From NCBI RefSeq assembly GCF_900115815.1, contig NZ_FOXV01000017.1, positions 1 through 64,000 on the forward strand: a stretch of 64,000 bases of DNA. The letters are read 5' to 3'. How positions within the stretch are numbered: the first letter of the stretch is position 1; each line of letters begins with the position of its first letter. This document shows, one piece after another, positions 57,274-64,000 of this stretch. The notes below the pieces were generated by a model. It was not told where the DNA came from. It saw only the letters and a list, made by a program, of their open reading frames with translations, and did not search any database. Position numbers and translations under genes: made by a program. The DNA is from Roseivivax halotolerans (GTDB taxonomy: Bacteria; Pseudomonadota; Alphaproteobacteria; Rhodobacterales; Rhodobacteraceae).

Positions 57274-57858
57274 ATGAAACGCTTTATGACCGCAACCGCA
57301 CTGACATTCGCAATGGCCGGCACCGCGTTCGCCGCAACCGAGGCAGAGCGCGTGCAGATCCAGTCCTACCTGCCGAACGCGGACGTTTCCGGCTGGAGCG
57401 ACACCGAAGTTGCCACGGCGATGAACATCATCAACTCGAACGACCGTCGGTCGGACATCGTCGGTCAATTGAACGCGCTTTATGACGGCGAAGACTATGT
57501 CTCGACGCCTGCGACGATCACCGAAGCCGAGATGGCGCTTCTTGACCAGTACGTTGACGGTGTCGATTACGCCATGATGCCGCAGGCGCGCGTCGATGCA
57601 GCGATCTCCGCCGCTCAGAGCGGCATGTCCGAGAGCGACAAGTCTTCCGAGATCGTCGCACTCCTGTCGGACGACGCAACGCCGATGAGCGACATGAACT
57701 CCGCATCGGCCGGCGAGATCGCGTTGATCCGCCAATACGCGCCGGACGCTGATGTCTCCACGCTGAGCGATCAGCAGGTGCAGTCGGTGCTCGCGATAAT
57801 CTACTCCGGCGAAAATCCGGGCGATGTGCGCGGTGATGTCGAAGCATACCTGAACTAA
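57274..57858 (+). CDS. Secreted protein with internal repeats, unknown function
   Basis: 194 residues: signal peptide (near AFA-AT, residue 20) and three related units of about 55 residues (QSYLPNADVSGWSDTEVATAMNII; DQYVDGVDYAMMPQARVDAAI; RQYAPDADVSTLSDQQVQSVLAII). Acidic, helical. GAAAGGAT precedes the start. Own terminator follows. Sits between tRNA-Trp and secE, normally neighbours. Confidence 0.8.
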   Translation: MKRFMTATALTFAMAGTAFAATEAERVQIQSYLPNADVSGWSDTEVATAMNIINSNDRRSDIVGQLNALYDGEDYVSTPATITEAEMALLDQYVDGVDYAMMPQARVDAAISAAQSGMSESDKSSEIVALLSDDATPMSDMNSASAGEIALIRQYAPDADVSTLSDQQVQSVLAIIYSGENPGDVRGDVEAYLN

Positions 57859-57897
57859 GGTCGCCACCAGCGACACGCCTCTCTGAGGCACGGAAAG

Positions 57898-57922
57898 GGC
57901 CCGCTTTCGAGCGGGCCTTTTT
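57898..57922 (+). terminator. Rho-independent terminator after the secreted repeat protein
   Basis: GGCCCGC-TTTCGA-GCGGGCC stem followed by TTTTT on the plus strand, 40 bp after the stop. Confidence 0.93.
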
Positions 57923-57945
57923 GCATTCCGTCGCTGTCGGGAAAC

Positions 57946-58021
57946 TGGCAGGGGCAGCAGGGCTCGAACCCGCGACCTACGGTTTTGGAGACCGTCGCTC
58001 TACCAACTGAGCTATACCCCT
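57946..58021 (-). tRNA. tRNA-Trp (anticodon CCA)
   Basis: 76-nt cloverleaf: acceptor AGGGGTA/TGCCCCT, anticodon loop CTCCAAA giving CCA, T arm GCGGGTTCGAGCCCTGC and encoded CCA. In alphaproteobacteria it usually precedes secE. The integrase lies on its 5' side. Confidence 0.97.
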
Positions 58022-58032
58022 TCTGCAAGCGT

Positions 58033-58061
58033 TCATTAGGTTTTTCGTTCGGAAGGGTCAA
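58033..58061 (-). promoter_or_regulatory. Promoter of tRNA-Trp
   Basis: TTGACC, 17 bp, TAATGA on the minus strand, with the -10 about 11 bp before the tRNA. Near-consensus housekeeping promoter. Its presence between tRNA and integrase shows the tRNA promoter is intact despite the neighbouring element. Confidence 0.75.
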
Positions 58062-58108
58062 CCGGTTATCACACGGGTTATCAGCTTCACGTTCTGTACC
58101 TGTTCTGT

Positions 58109-59137
58109 TCATGTCGATGCCCAAAGCCTCCGTTTTTCAGCGGCCGTGGTCGCGCGCATTATCTGACGCGCCAGACCGGCGTATTTGATGACCATCTCTT
58201 TCGTATCGTGCCCGCTGTAGGACATGATTTCGTCGTCGTCGCAGCCAGCCCATGCCAGCTCCATCACTCCCCGATAGCGCAGCGCGTGTTGATCGTGGAC
58301 CATGAGACCGAGCCGTCGCCTCTCGCGGCGCATAATTTGCCCCATCCCGCTTTTGGTGAGGCGGTGCCCGTGCTCGCCGATAAGGATTGGCCGTGACGGA
58401 TGCGGCGTGACTCCCAGGCGCTCAATTTCGGAAGCCAGCGCGGCTTTCAGGTTATCGTCGCAAGGGAGAACCAGCGACTTGCTGGTTTTGCTCTGGCTGA
58501 GGCTGAGGTTTCGACCGTCATAGTCGCCCCAGTTGAATTTCACCCAGTCGGCTGGGCGCTGAACGCTGCCTATGCCGATCTCGAAAATCAGTCGTGCTCT
58601 ATGGTTCGCCTCAGCTCGGAACGTCGCGACGGCTTCGTCGGTCCACGGTACGTGTGGACGCTGCCGCTCTTTCGGGATCGGCATCTTTCGAACGCCCTTC
58701 GCTGGGTTCGCCGAGATCCAGCCGATATCGATAGCGTGTTCGCAAAGAACTGACATGATCGCGGGAATATCATTCGCGAACTTCGGCTTGTGGCGATTGG
58801 CATTTTGCGCGGCAATCACATCCTTCCGATGCAATCTCGTCATGTCCTTTCGGCCATTCTTCTCGAGGATGTAGACGAGAACCCGCTCGTAGGTGCTGCG
58901 CGTCGAGGGCTTGAGGTTCAACCACCGATCCGATGCGCGGTAAGAGGCAATCAGAGCCGACCATGAGGTTTTTGCCGCATGCGTCTTCCCGGTCAGAATT
59001 TCCCAGTATTCGCGGTCGAAATCAGGTGTCCCCGGAGCAGCCTTGATGCGACCGAGATACTTCCCGCCCTTGCGAACGTAGATGAATCCTGGCTTCGGCT
59101 CGTGGAGATACCGCTTTCCTTCAGCACCCTTCACCAT
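58109..59137 (-). CDS. int: Phage-type tyrosine integrase
   Basis: 342 residues: SAM-like core-binding domain (SWSALIASYRASDRWLNLK) and catalytic domain with Arg in GSVQRPADW, Lys in SQSKTSKSL, HALRYRG, SGHDTKE and Tyr in MVIKYAG. All catalytic residues present, so probably active. First gene at the left end of the phage-derived element; start overlaps the small HTH gene by 7 bp. Confidence 0.92.
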   Translation of the reverse strand: MVKGAEGKRYLHEPKPGFIYVRKGGKYLGRIKAAPGTPDFDREYWEILTGKTHAAKTSWSALIASYRASDRWLNLKPSTRSTYERVLVYILEKNGRKDMTRLHRKDVIAAQNANRHKPKFANDIPAIMSVLCEHAIDIGWISANPAKGVRKMPIPKERQRPHVPWTDEAVATFRAEANHRARLIFEIGIGSVQRPADWVKFNWGDYDGRNLSLSQSKTSKSLVLPCDDNLKAALASEIERLGVTPHPSRPILIGEHGHRLTKSGMGQIMRRERRRLGLMVHDQHALRYRGVMELAWAGCDDDEIMSYSGHDTKEMVIKYAGLARQIMRATTAAEKRRLWAST

Positions 59138-59331
59138 TCGAAGCCTCCATCTGCCATCTCACCCCGGAAAATCTTCCGCAGCTCTTCCACGTCCCAGCGG
59201 CGAATTCCTGCGATCTCGCGCCCCGCCGGAAGGTGCCCGCCCTCAACCAAACCTCGGAATTCGGTCGGCTTCATATCGAGAAGCCGTGCCGCTGTATCTT
59301 CCTTGGCCATGATTGGGGCGGGACGTGTCAT
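59131..59331 (-). CDS. Small HTH protein, probable excisionase
   Basis: 66 residues (or 59 from Met 59310). EDTAARLLDMKPTEFRGLVE and a basic region GREIAGIRRWDVEELRKI resemble MerR-type excisionase HTH proteins. Overlaps int, as xis genes do. No clear ribosome site for either start. Confidence 0.7.
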   Translation of the reverse strand: MTRPAPIMAKEDTAARLLDMKPTEFRGLVEGGHLPAGREIAGIRRWDVEELRKIFRGEMADGGFEW

Positions 59332-59343
59332 CGCGCTTGCCCG

Positions 59344-59670
59344 TTACACCGAGCCGTTCAGGCGAACGCGGACCGCACTGGCAGCGTCTGCCGCTGGCTC
59401 GGAAACCGCGCCGATCAGGTTATTGCCCGAGGCCGTCCCCGTCACGTTGCCGTTCGCCGTGGACCAATAGGCTTTCTGGCCTTTGGTCAGCGCTCCGGAT
59501 GCTTTCGGCAATTCGAACACGCCGGTTACCGCGGCTTCGAAATCGTCGCCGGTCGCGGCGTCGGTCGAGGCAACGCCGAAGAGCGCGCCCTGCATAACAC
59601 CTTGCCCGGCTTTGATCTCCGCTGCTGCGGTGAAGGTGAGCACATTGCCCGCTTGGATGTAGTTCTTCAT
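59344..59670 (-). CDS. DUF2190 phage capsid cement protein
   Basis: 108 residues, beta-rich (MKNYIQAGNVLTFTAAAEIK, AGQGVMQGALFGVA) matching DUF2190 cement/decoration proteins that cover the capsid. Start shares a base with the gpW-like stop (TGATG). Confidence 0.85.
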   Translation of the reverse strand: MKNYIQAGNVLTFTAAAEIKAGQGVMQGALFGVASTDAATGDDFEAAVTGVFELPKASGALTKGQKAYWSTANGNVTGTASGNNLIGAVSEPAADAASAVRVRLNGSV

Positions 59671-59885
59671 CAGCTCAATCCTTTCGAAGAAGTGACGCGG
59701 ACCTTGCGGATTTGTCGGCCCTCAAGTGCCGCGATGCGGCCTTTCAGGTCAGCCATGGCCGCGACGAGTTGCGCGTCGCTTTTGTAGCGAACCTCGTCAT
59801 CACCAAATTTCGCGGTATCCACACCGTCCTCGCGAAGCTCTTCGAGCTTGGCGAGCCGGGCTTTCAGCACTGCAAGGTCCGCCAT
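59670..59885 (-). CDS. gpW-like phage head-tail connector
   Basis: 71 residues, helical, VRYKSDAQLVAAMADLKGRI, similar to the short head-completion (gpW) proteins next to lambda-type portals. 3 bp after the capsid fusion gene. Confidence 0.7.
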   Translation of the reverse strand: MADLAVLKARLAKLEELREDGVDTAKFGDDEVRYKSDAQLVAAMADLKGRIAALEGRQIRKVRVTSSKGLS

Positions 59886-59888
59886 CAG

Positions 59889-61715
59889 TTACGCCCCTGC
59901 GTTCTGATACCAGCCGCGCCAGTCGAGGAACGCCGCGCCGTAGTCCAAGCGAACCTTGAACTCCATGCCGTCGATCTCGAAGCCCGCGCGCGTATCGATT
60001 TGCGGCCCCTCCTCGCCCTGGAGATAGCTGTATTCGAGCCCTTCGACGGTGGCGGGGTCAGCGGTCACGTACCAGCGGGTTGCGCTTGTGAGGCGCGACT
60101 CGACCAGTAGGGAGAGCTTAGAAGCGAACGGGTTCACCTCGTCGCTGTTTGTCGGCTGAATTGCGGCGAGCAGCTTTTCAGCGGTGGTTTCGAGCTCCGG
60201 CGGGACAACCAGGTATTTCGGGCTCACGTTGATCCGCTTTCCCGACAGCCCGGTCTGCTTCCGCATGGCGAGGCGCGCGGCTGAAAGTGTCTCTTCGGAG
60301 AGCGCGGCTCCGGATGCGGCGAGGTTGCCGTGATCCGCATGGAAAAGCGCGTTGCCATCGTCCATGTCGGGGCCGTTGCCGGAGCCGCTTTCGAGAAGAT
60401 CGACCAGGAACTGCGCCTCGAACTCACTCGCGGCCATTCCGAGCTTTGCGGCAGGATCCGAGAGCGCACCGATATCGTCGTTGATGATTGCCTGCCGGGT
60501 GAAGCCGATGATCCGCCCGAAAGTGTCGATGGCGTAGCTCTCTTTCGCCTCGGCCATCGAGCCGGACTTGAACTCGCCGTGTTCATTCACCTTCTCAAGC
60601 GTCGGCGCTTCGCCAAGCTGGATCTTCGTCTTGCGGCGGAAGTCGCGGGCCGTAGCCTTGCGGGCAACCGCCTTGAGCGTTGCAGGCGCTGCCTGGTAAG
60701 AAGCCATTAGCGTCCGGTTCACCGTGTCTGCGAAGATCGCCGGATAATCCGACGTCGACTGAAGCGCCCGTGTAATCAGGGCGGAGGAGGACATACCGGT
60801 GACCACTTCGCCGGATCGGGTCAGGCAGTCTCGTGCGAGGTCGAGCGTGGTCATTCCGTAGAACTCGCGCGCCCGTTCGCTGAGTTGGTGGCCGGGGTTC
60901 ACCCTGGCGAACATCGCCTCTCCCATGTGGCGAACCCGCTCGCGCGGATCTTCGACCTGGCGAACATTGGTCACGCGGGTCTGGACCGGTGAAGATTGAT
61001 TACGCTGAAGCTCATCGAGTGCGGCGGAGCGCGCCTCCTCGACACTGGCTTCGCGGTCGATCAGGCCATCCGTGAAGGATTGCGGCAGCTCGAAGGCTTG
61101 CGCGAGGCTTCGAATTTCCCCGTTGATCTCGGCGCGGGTCTGCACCTGTTGCTGGGGCGGCGTGTTGGGTGCCGATTGCGGCGGCGTGGTCGGGGGTGCG
61201 CTCCCCGGGTTGGTCTCGGGCATGTCACTGCTCCTGATATGAGACGCGGCGTCGGCAGGCACCGCGCAAAGGGAAGCTTCGACCAGGGTCCACTTCGTGG
61301 CGACGCGCACACGTTGGCCGGATGACCGGTCAACCTCGTCACGGTGGTCCTGGACCGAGTAGCCGATGGAAACGCCCCGGATGATACCCTCCTCGATGTC
61401 GTCGAGGATCGCGTCATGCCGAGACGAAATCTGAATTCTGCCGATCAATTTGCCGCCCTCAATGCGGGCGGAGACCAGTCGGCCGAGAATGCTCCCGATG
61501 CCGTCGCGTCGGTGCGTATCAAGGATCGGAGCACCTTCGGATCTTCCGAGATCGATTGCGTCCGAGCTGACGCTCAGTCGCTCGATGAAAGGGCCGTCGA
61601 GGTCGAAGCGCTGCACGTCTGCACCGGTGGAAAGCACCGCTTCGACGGTGCGCTTGCCTCGGTCCAGTGTCTTGGGGCGCACGTCCATCGCGCGGGTTTG
61701 AAGATCAAGCGGCAT
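59889..61715 (-). CDS. Prohead protease-major capsid protein fusion
   Basis: 608 residues. N-terminal S78-type protease (about 1-165) with His in LDTHRRDGIGS and Ser in RGVSIGYS; a Pro/Gln linker (about 170-200); scaffold-like helices; then a capsid domain (about 300-608: AIFADTVNRTLMASYQAAPA, GEFKSGSMAEAKESY). The protease should cut itself from the capsid part during head maturation. Start at 61715 (MPLDLQTRAM) overlaps the portal gene by 11 bp. Confidence 0.88.
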   Translation of the reverse strand: MPLDLQTRAMDVRPKTLDRGKRTVEAVLSTGADVQRFDLDGPFIERLSVSSDAIDLGRSEGAPILDTHRRDGIGSILGRLVSARIEGGKLIGRIQISSRHDAILDDIEEGIIRGVSIGYSVQDHRDEVDRSSGQRVRVATKWTLVEASLCAVPADAASHIRSSDMPETNPGSAPPTTPPQSAPNTPPQQQVQTRAEINGEIRSLAQAFELPQSFTDGLIDREASVEEARSAALDELQRNQSSPVQTRVTNVRQVEDPRERVRHMGEAMFARVNPGHQLSERAREFYGMTTLDLARDCLTRSGEVVTGMSSSALITRALQSTSDYPAIFADTVNRTLMASYQAAPATLKAVARKATARDFRRKTKIQLGEAPTLEKVNEHGEFKSGSMAEAKESYAIDTFGRIIGFTRQAIINDDIGALSDPAAKLGMAASEFEAQFLVDLLESGSGNGPDMDDGNALFHADHGNLAASGAALSEETLSAARLAMRKQTGLSGKRINVSPKYLVVPPELETTAEKLLAAIQPTNSDEVNPFASKLSLLVESRLTSATRWYVTADPATVEGLEYSYLQGEEGPQIDTRAGFEIDGMEFKVRLDYGAAFLDWRGWYQNAGA

Positions 61716-63111
61716 TGCCGGTCTCCTCTGCTTCGATGCCCAGGCGTTGCGCCCTTCGGCGGTCGGCTGAGATCTCGGCATCGATCTCCTCGGCGTCATA
61801 CCCACGCTCGGCGATTACCTCGGAGCGGGAGCGCAGGTTCGCATCAATCTCCATAATCGCGGCGCGGGCGTCCTTCAGCGGATCGACCCACGGCCAGCTC
61901 GGCGGGAGCCATTTCGCGGACTGCAAACCGTTCGCCGGGTCCATGAAGGCTTGCGCCGTCACGGTGCCGCGCAAGACCTGCCAGCGCATGAACCGCGCCC
62001 AGACCGGGCGACAAAGCTGGTGAACGATGACGTGATGCTGGACGGCTTCGCAGAAGCGGCGGAATTCCAGGAACGCGGCGCGGGCGCTGCTGTAGTTCAC
62101 CTGACTGAAATCGCCGGTCACCTGTTCGTAGGTGCAGCCGATGCCTGCCGCCATCGCGCGGAGCTGCGTCGTCGCGAGCCCCTGCGCGTCTCCACTATCA
62201 GGAAGGTTCGGGAACTCGACCCGCTTCCCGTTGGGCATCACGAGGAGCGTCCCCGGTTCCATTCCGGTGTCGAGCGTGTCGCCGTTTGCCGTTCCGGGAT
62301 AGGTGCTACCCTCGCCCGCCGGATCATAGACAAATCCGGTGTGAAGCGCGGAGACCTTGGCTCGCACGAGCAGCGCATCGAGAAGCTGGTCCAGCTCGTG
62401 ACCGGCCAGCAGGATCGGTGCGAACCAACTCAGACCGCGAACCTGTCCGGGGACCAGCGGGCGAAACATGTGGATCACGTCACCGGCGGGGAGCCGGGCC
62501 AAGGAGACAGACCGCAGTGACCCCGCCGGTGCCGCTTCACCCGGTGCGCTCGGGCGAAGCCAGTAGGCGACCGGGGCCGCCGAGTTCTTATCGAATTCCA
62601 CTCCTTGAACCACAAACCGGCTCTCCGAGAGCGTGACAGTCTTGGACCGGTCGAGCTGGTCAGGATGCAATTGCTTCAGAGAGGGTGCGCCGTCTGGGTG
62701 CGCCTCGAAGACAGCCAACGCCTCACCAAAAATGACCATGTCGGTGACCAAGCGGTGCTGAAGGGCAAAGAGATCGCCGAGGCCGGAGCTGTCGGCGCGA
62801 TCCGTCCAGATGTCGAAAGCGCGATGCAGACGCTGCCGGAGCCCTTCCGATTCCGCCCGAGCTTTCGGCTTGATGCCCGTCCCGACCATATTGTCGGCGA
62901 GCACTTGCTTCATGCGGGCACCGTGCGGGTTGTTCAGAGCGAAATCCGCCGCTCGGGCTCCGACCAGGTGCGCTCCAGCGCGGATGCTGCTGGCTGGGCT
63001 CTGGCTCGCCGTTCGCCCCGCCCAGCGGTAGCCACCAGATGCGGCTTCAAGTGCGCGGGTCTGATCCGGCTTGCCCTGGCGGCGGAAGAGGTTGGCGAAA
63101 GGAAAGGCCAT
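61705..63111 (-). CDS. Phage portal protein (lambda gpB family)
   Basis: 468 residues with NNPHGARMKQVLADNMVGTG, VPGQVRGLSWFAPIL, TYEQVTGDFSQVNYSSARAA, hallmark lambda-family portal segments. Forms the dodecameric DNA gate. Full length. Confidence 0.93.
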   Translation of the reverse strand: MAFPFANLFRRQGKPDQTRALEAASGGYRWAGRTASQSPASSIRAGAHLVGARAADFALNNPHGARMKQVLADNMVGTGIKPKARAESEGLRQRLHRAFDIWTDRADSSGLGDLFALQHRLVTDMVIFGEALAVFEAHPDGAPSLKQLHPDQLDRSKTVTLSESRFVVQGVEFDKNSAAPVAYWLRPSAPGEAAPAGSLRSVSLARLPAGDVIHMFRPLVPGQVRGLSWFAPILLAGHELDQLLDALLVRAKVSALHTGFVYDPAGEGSTYPGTANGDTLDTGMEPGTLLVMPNGKRVEFPNLPDSGDAQGLATTQLRAMAAGIGCTYEQVTGDFSQVNYSSARAAFLEFRRFCEAVQHHVIVHQLCRPVWARFMRWQVLRGTVTAQAFMDPANGLQSAKWLPPSWPWVDPLKDARAAIMEIDANLRSRSEVIAERGYDAEEIDAEISADRRRAQRLGIEAEETGNAA

Positions 63112-63125
63112 CCGTTCTGTCCTGC

Positions 63126-63821
63126 TCAGTCCATCCGACCGGCGGAACGAAGTTCATGTTGAAAGCGAAGATTGGCCTCGAAGCTGAGAAATACGCCGGT
63201 AAGGTCGAGAATTTGGGGATAGCTTGCTGCCTCGCCGAGAAGGTCGCGGACCCGCTCACTCGATGCAAACTGGGTAGCCATCTCAAAGGAAGCGGCTCGC
63301 GCATCCTGCAGCGTATTCTTGTGCTTCGCATCGTCTTGCATGAGCGTGACCAATGCGCGAGCCCCATCCCCACGAAGGTGATACACAGCCCAAGTGCGCT
63401 GATCGGGATCACGCGAAATGATGGATTCCGAGAAAACCATCTGCGGTGAGGTGCAAGCGATGCGGAGATCGAGAGGCTGGTGGCCCTCGCTCGGCTCAAG
63501 CTCTGCCAAGCGCTCGTAGCCGGATGCGAGGTCACCTTTGATCTCGGTGCCACTTGGAACAGCGCTGCTCACCAATTCGTCGAGGATGCCCCAGGTTGTG
63601 GCGCGCGCGATTTCGCGAGAGTGCGTAGCCGCTACTGCAAGGTGGAGTGCGCGCTCTGCAATAAGCGAATATTCCACGTGGCCGCGTTTCGTTTCCTTGA
63701 AACGCGGTAGCAAGTTCATCTTGCTCGCGTTGTAGTTCCGCTGAAATACGCCGAAATTCCCGTGTTGAAGCGCGGCTGCAGCTTCTCGCGTCGAATATTC
63801 GCCGTCCATGATCAAGTCCAT
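63126..63821 (-). CDS. Putative DNA-binding protein upstream of the portal gene
   Basis: About 231 residues from ATG 63821 (MDLIMDGEYSTREAA), which follows GGAG by 8 bp; a longer frame exists but reads through the palindrome. The first 70 residues look like an HTH (STREAAAALQHGNFGVFQRN); the rest is unrecognised. 14 bp before the portal gene, so co-transcribed. The palindrome just upstream suggests self-regulation. Confidence 0.6.
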   Translation of the reverse strand: MDLIMDGEYSTREAAAALQHGNFGVFQRNYNASKMNLLPRFKETKRGHVEYSLIAERALHLAVAATHSREIARATTWGILDELVSSAVPSGTEIKGDLASGYERLAELEPSEGHQPLDLRIACTSPQMVFSESIISRDPDQRTWAVYHLRGDGARALVTLMQDDAKHKNTLQDARAASFEMATQFASSERVRDLLGEAASYPQILDLTGVFLSFEANLRFQHELRSAGRMD

Positions 63822-63855
63822 TGCCGAGGCTCCATCTGAGTTTCCAGCAACTGAC

Positions 63856-63890
63856 CACACTGAACGTATCAAGTCAATACGTTCAGTGTG
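63856..63890. promoter_or_regulatory. Perfect 13 bp palindromic operator candidate
   Basis: CACACTGAACGTA / TACGTTCAGTGTG with a 9 bp spacer whose minus strand contains TTGACT, a possible -35 box. 35 bp upstream of the putative regulator start, overlapping its promoter. Confidence 0.75.
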
Positions 63891-63918
63891 GCTCACCTTA
63901 TTGCGCAAAACTCGATAA

Positions 63919-64000
63919 CTACCCGACCAGCTCTCGCGCCTCGACCCAAAGCCCTCCGGACTCCCAGTCGCTAAAGACAGCGCCATCAACGGTGTCGATG
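63919..64000 (-). CDS. C-terminal end of an unidentified gene, cut by the window edge
   Basis: The minus strand is open from the window edge to TAG at 63919-63921, reading IDTVDGAVFSDWESGGLW then VEARELVG. Codon use and GC fit a real gene of the same element. No family recognised from 27 residues. Confidence 0.5.
   Translation of the reverse strand, partial: IDTVDGAVFSDWESGGLWVEARELVG

Noticed and set aside
58109-63111. Gene transfer agent cluster, common in Rhodobacterales
   Set aside because: GTA clusters have separate portal, protease and capsid genes followed by tail genes and no integrase; here a fusion, a lambda-type portal and an integrase are present.

Overview
The window looks like the chromosome of a marine Rhodobacterales (Roseobacter-group) alphaproteobacterium. 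Support: roughly 60-65 % GC by eye; a SAM/SAH-type riboswitch in front of metK (a class known mainly from Rhodobacterales); the miaB-phoH-ybeY-corC-lnt-metK order; an irr gene divergent from fabA-fabB-fabI; a PutA without its own DNA-binding domain beside an Lrp-type PutR; and the secE-nusG-rplKA-rplJL-rpoBC order. Assignments come from reading protein motifs only; no database search was run.

Layout. 1-4190: accessory edge with an IS1182-type transposase fragment, an Lrp-type regulator divergent from a LysE-type exporter, and a large tyrosine recombinase at the 3' end of tRNA-Gln. 4222-8419: a c-di-GMP block (H-NOX plus diguanylate cyclase, phosphatase, DUF3572, PleD-like protein). 8441-11699: ECF sigma operon, EF-hand protein, DUF983, Nudix. 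11718-19575: metK with its riboswitch, lnt, corC, ybeY, phoH, two small envelope proteins sharing a module, and miaB. 19685-27253: flavin reductase, nuclease, fatty-acid genes, irr, a GAF histidine kinase, tRNA-Leu, a TPR protein. 27285-36109: putR/putA, rhomboid, GFA enzyme, a degenerate inositol-phosphatase-like protein, envelope proteins, thyX. 36308-38627: a surface-lipoprotein plus Slam-like outer-membrane pair (type XI secretion candidate). 38714-42847: glyoxalase, DUF1194, MarR, sdhE, XRE, aminotransferase. 42937-56966: the rpoC, rpoB, rplL, rplJ, rplA, rplK, nusG, secE cluster with intercistronic hairpins and an intruding glycosyltransferase gene. 57274-58021: secreted repeat protein and tRNA-Trp.

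58109-64000 is a compact phage-derived element: integrase, small HTH protein, DUF2190 cement protein, gpW-like connector, prohead protease/major capsid fusion, lambda-type portal, a putative DNA-binding protein behind a perfect palindrome, and a partial gene running off the end. Head genes adjoin the integrase with no tail, lysis or replication genes in the visible part, which suggests a capsid-carrying satellite or a deleted prophage.

Most interesting items: the type XI secretion pair, the compact capsid/integrase element, the apparently inactive SuhB-like protein, the H-NOX/cyclase pair, and several perfect inverted repeats (rpoB-rpoC gap, thyX-lipoprotein gap, operator near 63870).
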